64,000 nucleotides of DNA, from NCBI RefSeq assembly GCF_020707265.1, contig NZ_JAJFEQ010000001.1, positions 682,001 through 746,000 on the forward strand. The letters are read 5' to 3'. This document shows, one piece after another, positions 45,398 through 54,213 of this stretch; within the stretch, counting starts at the first letter, position 1; each line of letters opens with the position of its first letter. Made by a program: the position numbers and the translations under genes. A model generated the notes under the pieces. The model ran no database searches and was not told the origin of the DNA. It saw nothing but the letters and a program-made list of their open reading frames with translations. This stretch comes from Massilia sp. IC2-477. GTDB lineage: Bacteria; Pseudomonadota; Gammaproteobacteria; Burkholderiales; Burkholderiaceae_D.

Positions 45398-46633
45398 ATG
45401 ATTGAACCGAACAGTATGCGCAAGCCCCTGTCCATTGCTTTCATCGTCCGAGATCCGCTGCCGCCGCTGCGCGCCGACGTGCTGACCCTGTTCGGCGCCG
45501 AGATGCCGCGCTATGGCGTCAACACCGAACTGGTGGGGCAGTCCGGCAGCGAAGCCGATGCCCCGTGGCCGGCCGGCGGCATGCACACGGTGGGCAGCCT
45601 GAAGTCGCGCTTTGCCGCCATCCTGTCGCCCCTGTGGGACCTGCGCGGCCTGCTGCAGGCCCGGCGCCGCCGCCGGCCCGACTGCATCCAGGTGCGCGAC
45701 AAGATCGCCTCCGGCCTGCTGGGCCGGATGGCCGCCGCCGTGCTGCGCGTCCCCTTCATCTACTGGATGTCCTTTCCGATCGTCGAAGGCTTCGAGGTGC
45801 GGCGCGACGAGATCGGCAGCCGCGGCAAGGGCCTGACATGGCTCGCCCACGCCCTGCGCGCTGCCGCCTCCCGTTTCGTCATCTACCACCTGGTGCTGCC
45901 CGGCGCGCGCCACATCTTCGTCCAGAGCGAAGCCATGGCGGACTGGCTCGCAAGCAAGGGCTTCGAGCGCAGCCGCATGACGGCCGTGCCGATGGGCGTG
46001 GACGCCAGCCTGTTCGACCGCGGCAGGGTAGCGCCGGTCGAGGATGCACGCCTGGACGGCCGCCGCGTGATCCTCTACCTCGGCCGCATCGCCCAGGCGC
46101 GCCGTTCCGACTTCCTGCTGGACGTGGCGGAGGTCCTGAAACAGGACCTGCCCGACGTGCTCCTGGTGATTGCCGGCGACGCCGCCTCGAACGACGAAAT
46201 GGACTGGATGCGCGCCGAGATCGCCCGCCGCGGCATTGGGCAGCACGTGCTGCTGACCGGCTGGCTGCCCCAGCATGTGGCCCTGGGCTATGCGGTGCGG
46301 GCCGAGGTCGGGTTGTCGCCGATCCCGCGCGGCACCCTGTTCGACGTGTCCTCGCCGACCAAGCTGGTGGAATACCTGGCGCTGGGCATCCCCAGCGTGG
46401 CGAATGACATCCCGGACCAGCAATTGGTGATCGAGGAAAGCCGGGCAGGGCTGTGCGCGCCGATGGAGGCGGGGCCGTTTGCCGCCTCCATCAAACGCCT
46501 GCTGGACGATCCCGGGCTCGCCGCCGAGTTTGCGCAACGTGGCCCAGCGTACGTTAACAGCCACCGCACCTATGCTATTCTGGGTCGGATTGTTGCAGAA
46601 ACGTACACAAAAATCCTGCCGCAATCGAGTTGA
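45398..46633 (+). CDS. glycosyltransferase family 4
   Basis: 411-residue GT-B enzyme: LSIAFIVRDPLPPLRADVLTLFGAEMPRYG at the start, ILYLGRIAQARRSDFLL, VIAGDAASNDE, LTGWLPQHVALGYAVRAEVGLSPIPRG and FDVSSPTKLVEYLALGIPSVAND in the donor domain. Substrate unknown. No clear ribosome site precedes 45398; a TAGAAT hexamer at 45383-45388 would place the transcript start almost on the ATG, so it may be leaderless. An internal ATG at 45416 is an alternative. A leader of 126 bases separates it from the next transferase. Confidence 0.85.
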   Translation: MIEPNSMRKPLSIAFIVRDPLPPLRADVLTLFGAEMPRYGVNTELVGQSGSEADAPWPAGGMHTVGSLKSRFAAILSPLWDLRGLLQARRRRRPDCIQVRDKIASGLLGRMAAAVLRVPFIYWMSFPIVEGFEVRRDEIGSRGKGLTWLAHALRAAASRFVIYHLVLPGARHIFVQSEAMADWLASKGFERSRMTAVPMGVDASLFDRGRVAPVEDARLDGRRVILYLGRIAQARRSDFLLDVAEVLKQDLPDVLLVIAGDAASNDEMDWMRAEIARRGIGQHVLLTGWLPQHVALGYAVRAEVGLSPIPRGTLFDVSSPTKLVEYLALGIPSVANDIPDQQLVIEESRAGLCAPMEAGPFAASIKRLLDDPGLAAEFAQRGPAYVNSHRTYAILGRIVAETYTKILPQSS

Positions 46634-46691
46634 AAAAGCAACACTGGAGTCTGTCAGGCATCGTATCGTGCGCATGCTGGGGAAAACTGTG

Positions 46692-46719
46692 TTGTACCAT
46701 CCAAGAGAATTTCTATTTT
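46692..46719 (+). promoter_or_regulatory. candidate promoter for the next glycosyltransferase
   Basis: TTGTAC (46692-46697), 16 bases, TATTTT (46714-46719) in an AT-rich gap, predicting a ~35-base leader before 46760. Confidence 0.4.
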
Positions 46720-46759
46720 GCAAACTTGATTGCAGGCAGATGAAGGAAAGGCACATGGC

Positions 46760-47890
46760 ATGAACCGGGCATCGGCACCAGCAGCGCCAGCGGCGACGCA
46801 CGCGTCGCCACGGGTGCTCATGCTGGGGACCGAGCCTGGCGGACGCGGCGGTGTAGCCACCGTGGTCTCGCTGCTGCGCCAGAACGGCCTGTTCGAGCGC
46901 GAAGGGGTGTGTTACATCCCGACCCACGCCGAAGGCACGCGCATGGCCAAGATCGGCGCCGCCCTCAAGGGCCTGGCGCGCACTGTCGCCTGCCTGCTGC
47001 GCCGCCCGGAAGTCGTCCATGCGCACGCGGCCTCGAACGGCAGCTTCGTGCGCAAGTCGGTACTGCTTGCCCTTGCCCGCGCCAGCGGCGCCAGGACCGT
47101 GTTCCACCTGCATGGCGCCTGCTTCGACAGTTTCATCGAGCGTTCCAGCCCCCTGATGCGGCGCTGGATCCGCCATACCCTGGAACAGAGTTCGGTCGTC
47201 ATCGCCCTGTCCACGCGCTGGGCCGACTTCCTGCACGGCTTCGCGCCGCAGGCCAGGGTGGTGGTGATCCCGAACTCGGTGCCGCTGCCGCCGCTTGCGG
47301 CGGACCGTTCCGAGGCGGGGCGCATCCTGTTCCTGGGCCAGGTCGAGCCGCGCAAGGGCATCTATGAACTGGTGGACGCGCTGGCCCTGCTGAAGGACCG
47401 CTTTCCGCAGATGCGCCTTGCGATCGGCGGGCAGGGCGAACTGATTGAGGTGAAGCGCCGGGCGCGTGACGCCGGCGTGCTGGACCGGATCGAGGAACTG
47501 GGCTGGGTCACGGCACAGCGCAAGGCCGACGAGCTGGCGCGCGCGTCGATCTTCTGCCTGCCTTCGCATGCGGAAGGCTTGCCGATGGCGCTGCTGGAAG
47601 CGATGGCAGCGGGCAAGGCGGTGGTCAGCACCGGCGTGGGAGGTATTCCGGATGCGCTGCGTGACGGCGACAATGGGCTGATGATCGAGCCGGGAAAGGT
47701 CGAGCAACTGGCGCAGGCCCTGAGCAAATTACTCGGTGACGACGAAGAACGTCGCCGCCTCGGCGCGCGTGCGCGCGCCACGATCGAGCAAGAATTCGAG
47801 TCCGGCGTCGTGATCGGACAAATTTCAGCGGTGTATCGGCAACTGCGCGACAGCATCGCGGCAACTTCGCAAAGCGGGGGGAAGAGATGA
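46760..47890 (+). CDS. glycosyltransferase family 4
   Basis: 376-residue GT-B enzyme. RVLMLGTEPGGRGGVATVVSLL at the start; VVHAHAASNGSFVRKS and TVFHLHGACFDSFI in the acceptor domain; RILFLGQVEPRKGIYELVDAL, IGGQGEL, LGWV and FCLPSHAEGLPMALLEAMAAGKAVVSTGVGGIPD (E-x7-E) in the donor domain. AAGGAAAGG lies eight bases upstream of 46760; the upstream in-frame ATG at 46730 lacks one. The stop overlaps the start of the heparinase-like gene (ATGA), so the two are translationally coupled. Confidence 0.9.
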   Translation: MNRASAPAAPAATHASPRVLMLGTEPGGRGGVATVVSLLRQNGLFEREGVCYIPTHAEGTRMAKIGAALKGLARTVACLLRRPEVVHAHAASNGSFVRKSVLLALARASGARTVFHLHGACFDSFIERSSPLMRRWIRHTLEQSSVVIALSTRWADFLHGFAPQARVVVIPNSVPLPPLAADRSEAGRILFLGQVEPRKGIYELVDALALLKDRFPQMRLAIGGQGELIEVKRRARDAGVLDRIEELGWVTAQRKADELARASIFCLPSHAEGLPMALLEAMAAGKAVVSTGVGGIPDALRDGDNGLMIEPGKVEQLAQALSKLLGDDEERRRLGARARATIEQEFESGVVIGQISAVYRQLRDSIAATSQSGGKR

Positions 47891-49851
47891 ACGCAACAGT
47901 AAGGATAGGTTGGCTGGTGAACCGGCTCAGATGCATGTCGGTGGCGGAAGTGGGCTACCGGATGCGCCAGGCGGCCGCGACCAGGATGGGACGCCGCATG
48001 GCCGGCCGTACGGCGCCCGCGCCCCTGCCGCGTGCCCGCACGCTGGCGGTGCAGGGTGCGCCTGCGCTCGACCAGGCCGAAATCGACGCCTTGCTGCTCG
48101 ACGCCGACCGCATCTGCGCCGGTCACGTGGTGCTGTTCGCCGAACGCCGCTTCGACGTCGGCGTGCCCACCGCCTGGAACCGCGACCCTGAAACCGGCGT
48201 CACCGGACCGTCCATCTACGCCGGCGACATCGCCATCACGAATCGCGAACTGGTCGGCGACATCAAGCACGTGTGGGAGCTGAACCGCCACCTGCACCTG
48301 GTGCGCCTGGCCCAGGCCTGGACCCTGAGCGGCGAGGTGCGCTGGCTGCATGCGCTGGAACAGCAGCTGCGCAGCTGGCTCGACCAATGCCCGCCGCTGA
48401 CCGGCCCCAACTGGACCAGCTCGCTCGAACTCGGCATCCGCCTGATCAACTGGAGCCTGGTGTGGCAGCTGGTCGGCGGCGAGAACAGCGCGCTGTTCGC
48501 CGGCGAATCCGGCCAGAAGCTGCGCGCCGACTGGCTCGACAGCATCCACGCCCATTGCCGCACCATCGCGCGCCACCTGTCGCGCCATTCCTCGGCCAAC
48601 AACCACCTGATCGGCGAACTGTCCGGCCTGTACGTGGGCGCCAGCACCTGGCCGTGCTGGAAGGAGTCGGCCGACTGGATGGAGCAGGCGCGCCGCGAGC
48701 TCGAGCACGAAGCCGTGGCGCAGTACTCGCGCGACGGCGTCAACCGCGAGCAGGCCTTTGCCTACCACATCTTCTCCAGTGAATTCCTGTTCGTCGCCGG
48801 CCTGATGGGCCAGGCCTGCGGCCAGCCTTTCCCGCGCCACTACTGGGCCTCGCTGCAGCGCGCGCTGCGCTTCCTGCGCTCGGTGCGCGACGTCGGCGGC
48901 AACGTGCCGGCGGTGGGCGACGCCGACGACGGCAGCGTGTTCCGCCTCGACGCCGGCGGCCTCGATCGCGCCGCCCAGTTGCTGGCGCTGGGCGACACCG
49001 TGTTCGGCGCCGCTGTCGACAATCATCCGGGCGTGCGCTGGCTGCTGCATGCGCTGCCGGGCGCGCGTCCCGACTGCGATCCGCACGAGGTCGATACCGG
49101 CTGGGCCTTCCCGGATGGCGGCTACTTCCTGTTTGGGAACCACTTCGGCGAGCACAGCGAGATCAAGGGCATGCTCGACTGCGGCCCGCTGGGCTACCTC
49201 GGCATCGCCGCCCATGGCCATGCCGACGCGCTGGCATTGAATCTCTCGGTGGCGGGCGAGGAATGCCTGATCGACCCCGGCACCTATTCCTACTGGCAGG
49301 ACCAGAAGTGGCGCGACTACTTCCGCGGCACCTCGGCCCACAACACCGTGCGCATCGACGGCCTCGACCAGTCCACCAGCGGCGGCCGCTTCATGTGGCT
49401 GCGCAAGGCCGAGGCGCGCATCGAGCGCATGCCCAGCAGCCCGAACGACTTCGATTTTCGCGGCTCGCACGACGGCTATACCCGCCTGTCGGACCCGGTG
49501 CGCCACATGCGCAGCGTGCGCTTCGACAGCGCCAGCAACACGCTGACCGTGCGCGACGAAGTGTCGGCGCGCAAGCAGCACAAGGTCGAACTGTTCTGGC
49601 ACTTCGCGCCGGAACTCGACGTGCGCCTGACCAGCCACGGGTTGTCCGTGCGCGGCAAGCGCTTCGTGCTGCAAATGCAGGCCAGCGGGGCCGATTTGCA
49701 GCTGGAACTGGTACGCGGCGCGGAAAACCCGCCGCTCGGCTGGTGCTCGCGCACCTATGAATCGAAGCGGCCGTGCGAAGTGCTGCGGATCACGACCGTA
49801 TCGTCCGCCGTTCCGGTCGAATGCAGGTTTACAATAACGTTCCTGCATTAG
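47887..49851 (+). CDS. heparinase II/III family protein without signal peptide
   Basis: 654 residues. The N-terminal ~330 residues form a Hepar_II_III_N-like toroid (WELNRHLHLVRLAQAWTLSGE, NNHLIGELSGLYVGA, NREQAFAYHIFSSEFLFVAG), followed by the Heparinase_II/III catalytic beta domain with LGIAAHGHADALALNLSVAG, DPGTYSYWQDQKWRDYFRGTSAHNTV. Families with this layout (PL12/PL15/PL17-like) act on uronic-acid-rich chains. No signal peptide or membrane helix is seen, odd for an enzyme acting on exported polymer; it may act on precursors or leave by another route. Coupled to the preceding GT4. Confidence 0.87.
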   Translation: MNATVRIGWLVNRLRCMSVAEVGYRMRQAAATRMGRRMAGRTAPAPLPRARTLAVQGAPALDQAEIDALLLDADRICAGHVVLFAERRFDVGVPTAWNRDPETGVTGPSIYAGDIAITNRELVGDIKHVWELNRHLHLVRLAQAWTLSGEVRWLHALEQQLRSWLDQCPPLTGPNWTSSLELGIRLINWSLVWQLVGGENSALFAGESGQKLRADWLDSIHAHCRTIARHLSRHSSANNHLIGELSGLYVGASTWPCWKESADWMEQARRELEHEAVAQYSRDGVNREQAFAYHIFSSEFLFVAGLMGQACGQPFPRHYWASLQRALRFLRSVRDVGGNVPAVGDADDGSVFRLDAGGLDRAAQLLALGDTVFGAAVDNHPGVRWLLHALPGARPDCDPHEVDTGWAFPDGGYFLFGNHFGEHSEIKGMLDCGPLGYLGIAAHGHADALALNLSVAGEECLIDPGTYSYWQDQKWRDYFRGTSAHNTVRIDGLDQSTSGGRFMWLRKAEARIERMPSSPNDFDFRGSHDGYTRLSDPVRHMRSVRFDSASNTLTVRDEVSARKQHKVELFWHFAPELDVRLTSHGLSVRGKRFVLQMQASGADLQLELVRGAENPPLGWCSRTYESKRPCEVLRITTVSSAVPVECRFTITFLH

Positions 49852-49898
49852 CAAAAAATTTACCAAATTCAACAATAAAACTAGTTAAAAAAAGGGAA

Positions 49899-51044
49899 AT
49901 GTCCAAAATGCTGATTTACCTCGTTGCCGGCGCCCGTCCGAATTTCATGAAGATCGCGCCCATCGTGCGCGCCCTTCAGGCCCAGGATGTGTTGACGTTC
50001 AAGATCATCCACACCGGACAGCACTATGACCGCGAGATGAACGACGTGTTCTTCGAGGAACTCGGCATTCCGCAGCCGGACGTGTTCATGGCGGCCGGCG
50101 GCGGCAGCCACGCCCAGCAGACCGCCAAGATCATGGTGGCCTTCGAGGAACTGTGCATGGCCGAGCGCCCGGCCGCCGTGCTGGTGGTGGGCGACGTCAA
50201 CTCGACCCTGGCCTGCTCGATCGTGGCCAAGAAACTGGTCATTCCGGTGGCCCACGTCGAAGCCGGCCTGCGTAGCGGCGACATCAGCATGCCCGAGGAA
50301 ATCAACCGACTCGTCACCGACAGCATCTCGGACTGGTTCTTCGCCACCGAGCCGGCTGCCGTCGAGCACCTGCGCCGCGAAGGCAAGCCGGATTCCGCCG
50401 TGCACTACGTCGGCCACGTGATGGTGGACAACGTGCTGTACCAGGCCGACAAGCTGTCGCGCGCCGATACCTCGGCTTTCGAGACCAGCGGCTTCAAGGC
50501 AGAGCAGCAGCAGAAGGGTGGACGCTACGGCGTGGTGACCCTGCACCGCCCGAGCAACGTCGACGAGCCGGCCACCTTTGCCCGCATCGCCGGCGCGCTG
50601 AAGGAAATCGCCCAGGAACTGCCGCTGATCTTCCCGGTGCACCCGCGCACCCGCGCCAACATCGAGAAATTCGGCATCGACCTCGGCCCCAACGTCACGC
50701 TGGCCGGCCCGCAGGCCTATATGGCCTTCCTCAACCTGTGGAAGGACGCGGCCGTGGTGCTGACCGACAGCGGCGGCCTGCAGGAAGAAACCACGGCGCT
50801 GGGCGTGCCCTGCGTCACGATCCGCGAAAACACCGAACGTCCGGTGACGGTCGAAGAGGGCTCCAATGTCCTGGCCGGCACCGATCCCGAAGCCATCGTG
50901 CGCGAAGCCAGGAAGGTCTTGCGCGGCGAAGGCAAGCAGGGCCGCCGCCCGCAGCTGTGGGACGGCAAGGCGGCCGAACGCATCGTCGCGATCCTCGCCA
51001 GGGAGATCGCGGGAGCGGCAGAGCCGGAAGGCCTCGCCGCCTAA
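49899..51044 (+). CDS. wecB: UDP-N-acetylglucosamine 2-epimerase (non-hydrolysing)
   Basis: 381-residue GT-B-fold epimerase giving UDP-ManNAc from UDP-GlcNAc. AGARPNFMKIAPIVRAL at the start, HTGQHYDREM, VVGDVNSTLACS, HVEAGLRSGDISMPEEINRLVTD, HRPSNVDE, HPRT and TDSGGLQEETTALGVPCVTIRENTERP near the C terminus cover the whole active site. The ribosome site AAAGGGA is too close to the ATG at 49899 and rather far from the second ATG at 49908; either could be used. The AT-rich 48-base gap upstream may hold a promoter. wecG-like follows 17 bases later. Confidence 0.95.
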   Translation: MSKMLIYLVAGARPNFMKIAPIVRALQAQDVLTFKIIHTGQHYDREMNDVFFEELGIPQPDVFMAAGGGSHAQQTAKIMVAFEELCMAERPAAVLVVGDVNSTLACSIVAKKLVIPVAHVEAGLRSGDISMPEEINRLVTDSISDWFFATEPAAVEHLRREGKPDSAVHYVGHVMVDNVLYQADKLSRADTSAFETSGFKAEQQQKGGRYGVVTLHRPSNVDEPATFARIAGALKEIAQELPLIFPVHPRTRANIEKFGIDLGPNVTLAGPQAYMAFLNLWKDAAVVLTDSGGLQEETTALGVPCVTIRENTERPVTVEEGSNVLAGTDPEAIVREARKVLRGEGKQGRRPQLWDGKAAERIVAILAREIAGAAEPEGLAA

Positions 51045-51061
51045 CCGATTAAAGGAATCAC

Positions 51062-51820
51062 ATGGATGACCGGATCACGTTGATGGGCTGTCAGGTGGAT
51101 AACCTGACCATGGAAGAAACACTGGGCAAGGTCGAAGGATTCATCCAGTCCGGCTTGCCCCATCAGCACGTGGTGGTCAACGTGGACAAGCTGGTGAAAG
51201 CCAGCCGTGACGCCGAGCTGCGCAGAATCATCAACGACTGCGCGCTCATCAACGTCGACGGCATGCCGGTGGTGTGGGCCTCGCGCCTGCTCGGCAAGCC
51301 GCTCAAGGAACGGGTCGCCGGGGTCGACCTGTTCGAAGCGCTGATGCGGCGCGCCGGCGAGAAGGGTTGGCGCGTGTTCCTGCTCGGCGCACGCGAGGAA
51401 GTCGTCAGCAAGGTGGCCGAGACCTATACCCGCAAGTACCCACGCCTGGTGCTGGCGGGCTACCGCAACGGCTACTGGAAGGGCGAGGAAGAAGAGCAGG
51501 CCGTGGCCGAGCAGATCCGGGCCAGCAATGCCGACCTGCTGTTCGTGGCGATCAGCTCGCCCAAGAAGGAGCAGTTCCTCGGCAAGTACCAGGCCCACAT
51601 GCGGATTCCCTTCGCGATGGGCGTCGGCGGCACTTTCGATGTCGCCATCGGCAAGGTGAAGCGGGCCCCGCTGTGGATGCAGAAATCCGGGCTCGAATGG
51701 TTTTACCGCTTCCTGCAGGAGCCGCGCCGCATGTTCCGGCGCTACTTCATTGAAGACATGGCCTTCATCGGCCTGCTGTTCAAGGAAGCCCTGAAAGGCA
51801 GGCAGGTAAAACAGGGATAG
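51062..51820 (+). CDS. WecG/TagA/CpsF-family glycosyltransferase (GT26)
   Basis: 252 residues. MGCQVDNLTMEETLGKVEGFI, VVVNVDKLVKASRDAELRRIINDCALINVDGMPVVWASRLLG (the family Asp/Asn core), VAGVDLFEALMRRA, WRVFLLGAREE, LLFVAISSPKKEQFL and MGVGGTFDVAIGKVKRAP are the GT26 signature blocks. Family members add ManNAc or ManNAcA to lipid-linked GlcNAc, which fits the wecB gene next to it; no wecC (ManNAc dehydrogenase) is in the window, so ManNAc itself is the likelier donor. Confidence 0.92.
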   Translation: MDDRITLMGCQVDNLTMEETLGKVEGFIQSGLPHQHVVVNVDKLVKASRDAELRRIINDCALINVDGMPVVWASRLLGKPLKERVAGVDLFEALMRRAGEKGWRVFLLGAREEVVSKVAETYTRKYPRLVLAGYRNGYWKGEEEEQAVAEQIRASNADLLFVAISSPKKEQFLGKYQAHMRIPFAMGVGGTFDVAIGKVKRAPLWMQKSGLEWFYRFLQEPRRMFRRYFIEDMAFIGLLFKEALKGRQVKQG

Positions 51821-51840
51821 GGCGGCCGCAGAAGCCGCCC
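51820..51840 (+). terminator. weak hairpin after the GT26 gene
   Basis: GGGCGGC (51820-51826) pairs with GCCGCCC (51834-51840) immediately at the stop codon. No U-tract follows; the next ~120 bases are GC-rich and empty. Confidence 0.35.
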
Positions 51841-51982
51841 ACCAGCAGGACACACAAGAACACGAGACGCCGCCCCCTGGCCCTTGCGGCCCCCGCGCCT
51901 TCGCCCAGCGACCGGCGCCGGGTGAACGCATGGCTGCGAGCGTGGCGGTGATATGCCGTGCGACTGAAAGTTGCATATTTAA

Positions 51983-51988
51983 TATAAT
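51983..51988 (+). promoter_or_regulatory. -10 element for galE
   Basis: A consensus TATAAT in a sharply AT-rich stretch 26 bases before the galE ATG; the -35 position is poor. It implies that galE and the genes after it can be expressed apart from the upstream EPS genes. Confidence 0.45.
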
Positions 51989-52014
51989 TTACATATCACA
52001 GAGAGCGAAACGAC

Positions 52015-53013
52015 ATGAAGATCCTGGTTACCGGCGGCATGGGCTACATCGGCTCGCATACCGTCGTCGAACTGCAGAACGCCGGCCATGAAGTGGTCGT
52101 GGTGGACAACCTGTCCAACGCGGTCTCCTCGGTGCACGAGCGGGTGCAGCGCATCACCGACAAGACCTTTGTCTTCGAAGAGGCCGACATCCGCGACCGC
52201 GCGGCCATGGAGCGCGTCTTCGGCGCGCACAAGGTCGACGCCGTGATCCACTTCGCCGGCCTGAAGGCGGTCGGCGAATCGGTGGCGCAGCCGCTGCGCT
52301 ACTACGACAACAACGTCAACGGCAGCGTCATCCTGTTCGAGACGATGGCCAAGTTCGGCGTCAAGACCATCGTGTTCTCGTCCTCGGCGACGGTCTACGG
52401 CGACCCGGCCTCGGTGCCGATCCGCGAAGACTTCCCGCTGTCGGCCACCAATCCCTACGGCCGCAGCAAGCTGATGATCGAAGACATCCTGCGCGACCTG
52501 GCCAAGGCCGAGCCGGAGTGGCGCATCGCGCTGCTGCGCTACTTCAACCCGGTCGGCGCCCACGAAAGCGGCCTGATCGGCGAAGAGCCGAACGGCATCC
52601 CGAACAACCTGGTTCCCTACATCGCCCAGGTCGCCAACGGCCAGCGCGACAAGCTGTCCGTGTTCGGCGGCGACTACCCGACGCCGGACGGCACCGGCCT
52701 GCGCGATTACATCCACGTGGTCGACCTCGCGATCGGCCACGTGAAGACCCTCGACCGCCTGGCCAAGGGGCCGGGCATCGTCACCTACAACCTCGGTACC
52801 GGCCGCGGCAACAGCGTTCTCGAGATGGTGCGCGCTTTCGAGCAGGCCAGTGGCCGCAAGATCGCCTTCCAGATCGTCGACCGCCGCCCCGGCGACGTGG
52901 CCAAGTGCTACGCCGACCCGGCCAAGGCCCGAGAAGAACTGGGCTGGACCGCCGAGCGTGACGTCGCTCAAATGTGCGCCGACGTGTGGCGCTACCAAAC
53001 CACTGCCAAATAA
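52015..53013 (+). CDS. galE: UDP-glucose 4-epimerase
   Basis: 332-residue extended SDR that interconverts UDP-Glc and UDP-Gal. NAD site TGGMGYIGSHTVVEL at the N terminus, catalytic Ser in FSSSATVYG (~121-129) and Tyr-X3-Lys in NPYGRSK (~146), then RYFNPVGAHESGLIGEEPNGIPNNLVPYIAQVA and the GDYPTPDGTGLRDYIHVVDLA loop typical of GalE. GAGAG lies upstream. It supplies UDP-Gal for the EPS. Confidence 0.96.
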   Translation: MKILVTGGMGYIGSHTVVELQNAGHEVVVVDNLSNAVSSVHERVQRITDKTFVFEEADIRDRAAMERVFGAHKVDAVIHFAGLKAVGESVAQPLRYYDNNVNGSVILFETMAKFGVKTIVFSSSATVYGDPASVPIREDFPLSATNPYGRSKLMIEDILRDLAKAEPEWRIALLRYFNPVGAHESGLIGEEPNGIPNNLVPYIAQVANGQRDKLSVFGGDYPTPDGTGLRDYIHVVDLAIGHVKTLDRLAKGPGIVTYNLGTGRGNSVLEMVRAFEQASGRKIAFQIVDRRPGDVAKCYADPAKAREELGWTAERDVAQMCADVWRYQTTAK

Positions 53014-53034
53014 TCTAATGTAAAGGACGGTCCG

Positions 53035-54213
53035 ATGAAAGCCATGATCCTAGCTGCAGGCAAGGGCACCCGTGTACGCCCGCTGACCTATGACCTGCCT
53101 AAACCCATGATTCCCCTGCTGGGCAAACCCGTGATGGCCTACCTGGTCGAACACCTCAAGAAGCACGGCGTGACCGAAATCATGGTCAACGTCAGTTGGC
53201 TCCACGAGAAGATCGAGGAGTACTTCGGCGAGGGCGAGCAGTTCGGTGTCCAGATCGGCTACTCCTTCGAGGGCTACATCAAGGATGACGGCGAAGTCGT
53301 CCCCGAACCGATCGGCTCGGCCGGCGGCATGAAGAAGATCCAGGAATTCGGCGGCTTCTTCGACGACACCACCATCGTGCTGTGCGGCGACGCCCTGATC
53401 GACCTCGACCTGAAGGCCGCGCTGCTCGAGCACCGCCGCAAGGGTGCGATGGCCACCGTCATCACCAAGGAAGTCCCGTGGGACAAGGTCTCGTCGTATG
53501 GCGTGGTGGTCACCGACGCCGAAGGGCGCATCACCGAGTTCCAGGAAAAGCCGTCCGAAGCCGAAGCCAAGTCCAACTTCATCTCAACCGGCATCTACAT
53601 CTTCGAGCCGGAAGTCATCGACCTGATCCCAAGTGGGGTGCCTTTCGACATCGGTTCCGAACTCTTCCCCCTTCTGGCAGAGCGCGGCCTGCCGTTCTAC
53701 GCCCAGGGCCGCCCGTTCAACTGGCTCGACATCGGCACCATGAGCGACTACTGGGAAGTGCTGCAGACGGTCCTCACCGGCGAGGTCAACCACATGGACG
53801 TGCCGGGCATCCAGATCGAGCCGGGCGTCTGGACCGGCCTGAACACCAGCATCGACTGGGAAGGCACCACGATTGAAGGTCCGGTCTACATCGGCTCCAA
53901 CGTCAAGATCGAAGCGGGTGCGCGCATCGTCGGCCCGACCTGGATCGGCCACGGCAGCCACATCTGCGAAGGCGCCGAGATCGTGCGCAGCGTGTTGTTC
54001 GAATACACACGGGTGTTGCATGATGTAACATTGCATGAAATGATCGTTTTCAAGGATTACAGTGTCGACCGCAAGGGCGAGATGAAGCACGCTTCGGAGT
54101 ACTCGTCGCAAGAATGGCTGAACGCGCGTGACCGCCGCCGTTCGGTTCGCAAGGACATCGAGGGTACGGCCCAGAACGCCATACAGAAAATCAAAGAGAA
54201 AGCAAGCGCATGA
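53035..54213 (+). CDS. sugar-1-phosphate nucleotidyltransferase with left-handed beta-helix
   Basis: 392 residues. The NTP_transferase domain starts MKAMILAAGKGTRVRPLTYDLPKPMIPLLGKP and has VLCGDALIDLDL and FQEKPSEAEAKSNFISTGIYIF; the C-terminal part (~270-350) shows hexapeptide repeats (TTIEGPVYIGSNVKIEAGARIVGPTWIGHGSHICEGAEI). This is the GMPPB/GlmU-like fold; the product could be GDP-mannose or UDP/dTDP-glucose, and a dedicated mannose-1-phosphate enzyme follows, so a glucose-type product is possible. A Lys/Arg-rich tail ends the protein. Its stop overlaps the manC start (ATGA). Confidence 0.85.
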   Translation: MKAMILAAGKGTRVRPLTYDLPKPMIPLLGKPVMAYLVEHLKKHGVTEIMVNVSWLHEKIEEYFGEGEQFGVQIGYSFEGYIKDDGEVVPEPIGSAGGMKKIQEFGGFFDDTTIVLCGDALIDLDLKAALLEHRRKGAMATVITKEVPWDKVSSYGVVVTDAEGRITEFQEKPSEAEAKSNFISTGIYIFEPEVIDLIPSGVPFDIGSELFPLLAERGLPFYAQGRPFNWLDIGTMSDYWEVLQTVLTGEVNHMDVPGIQIEPGVWTGLNTSIDWEGTTIEGPVYIGSNVKIEAGARIVGPTWIGHGSHICEGAEIVRSVLFEYTRVLHDVTLHEMIVFKDYSVDRKGEMKHASEYSSQEWLNARDRRRSVRKDIEGTAQNAIQKIKEKASA

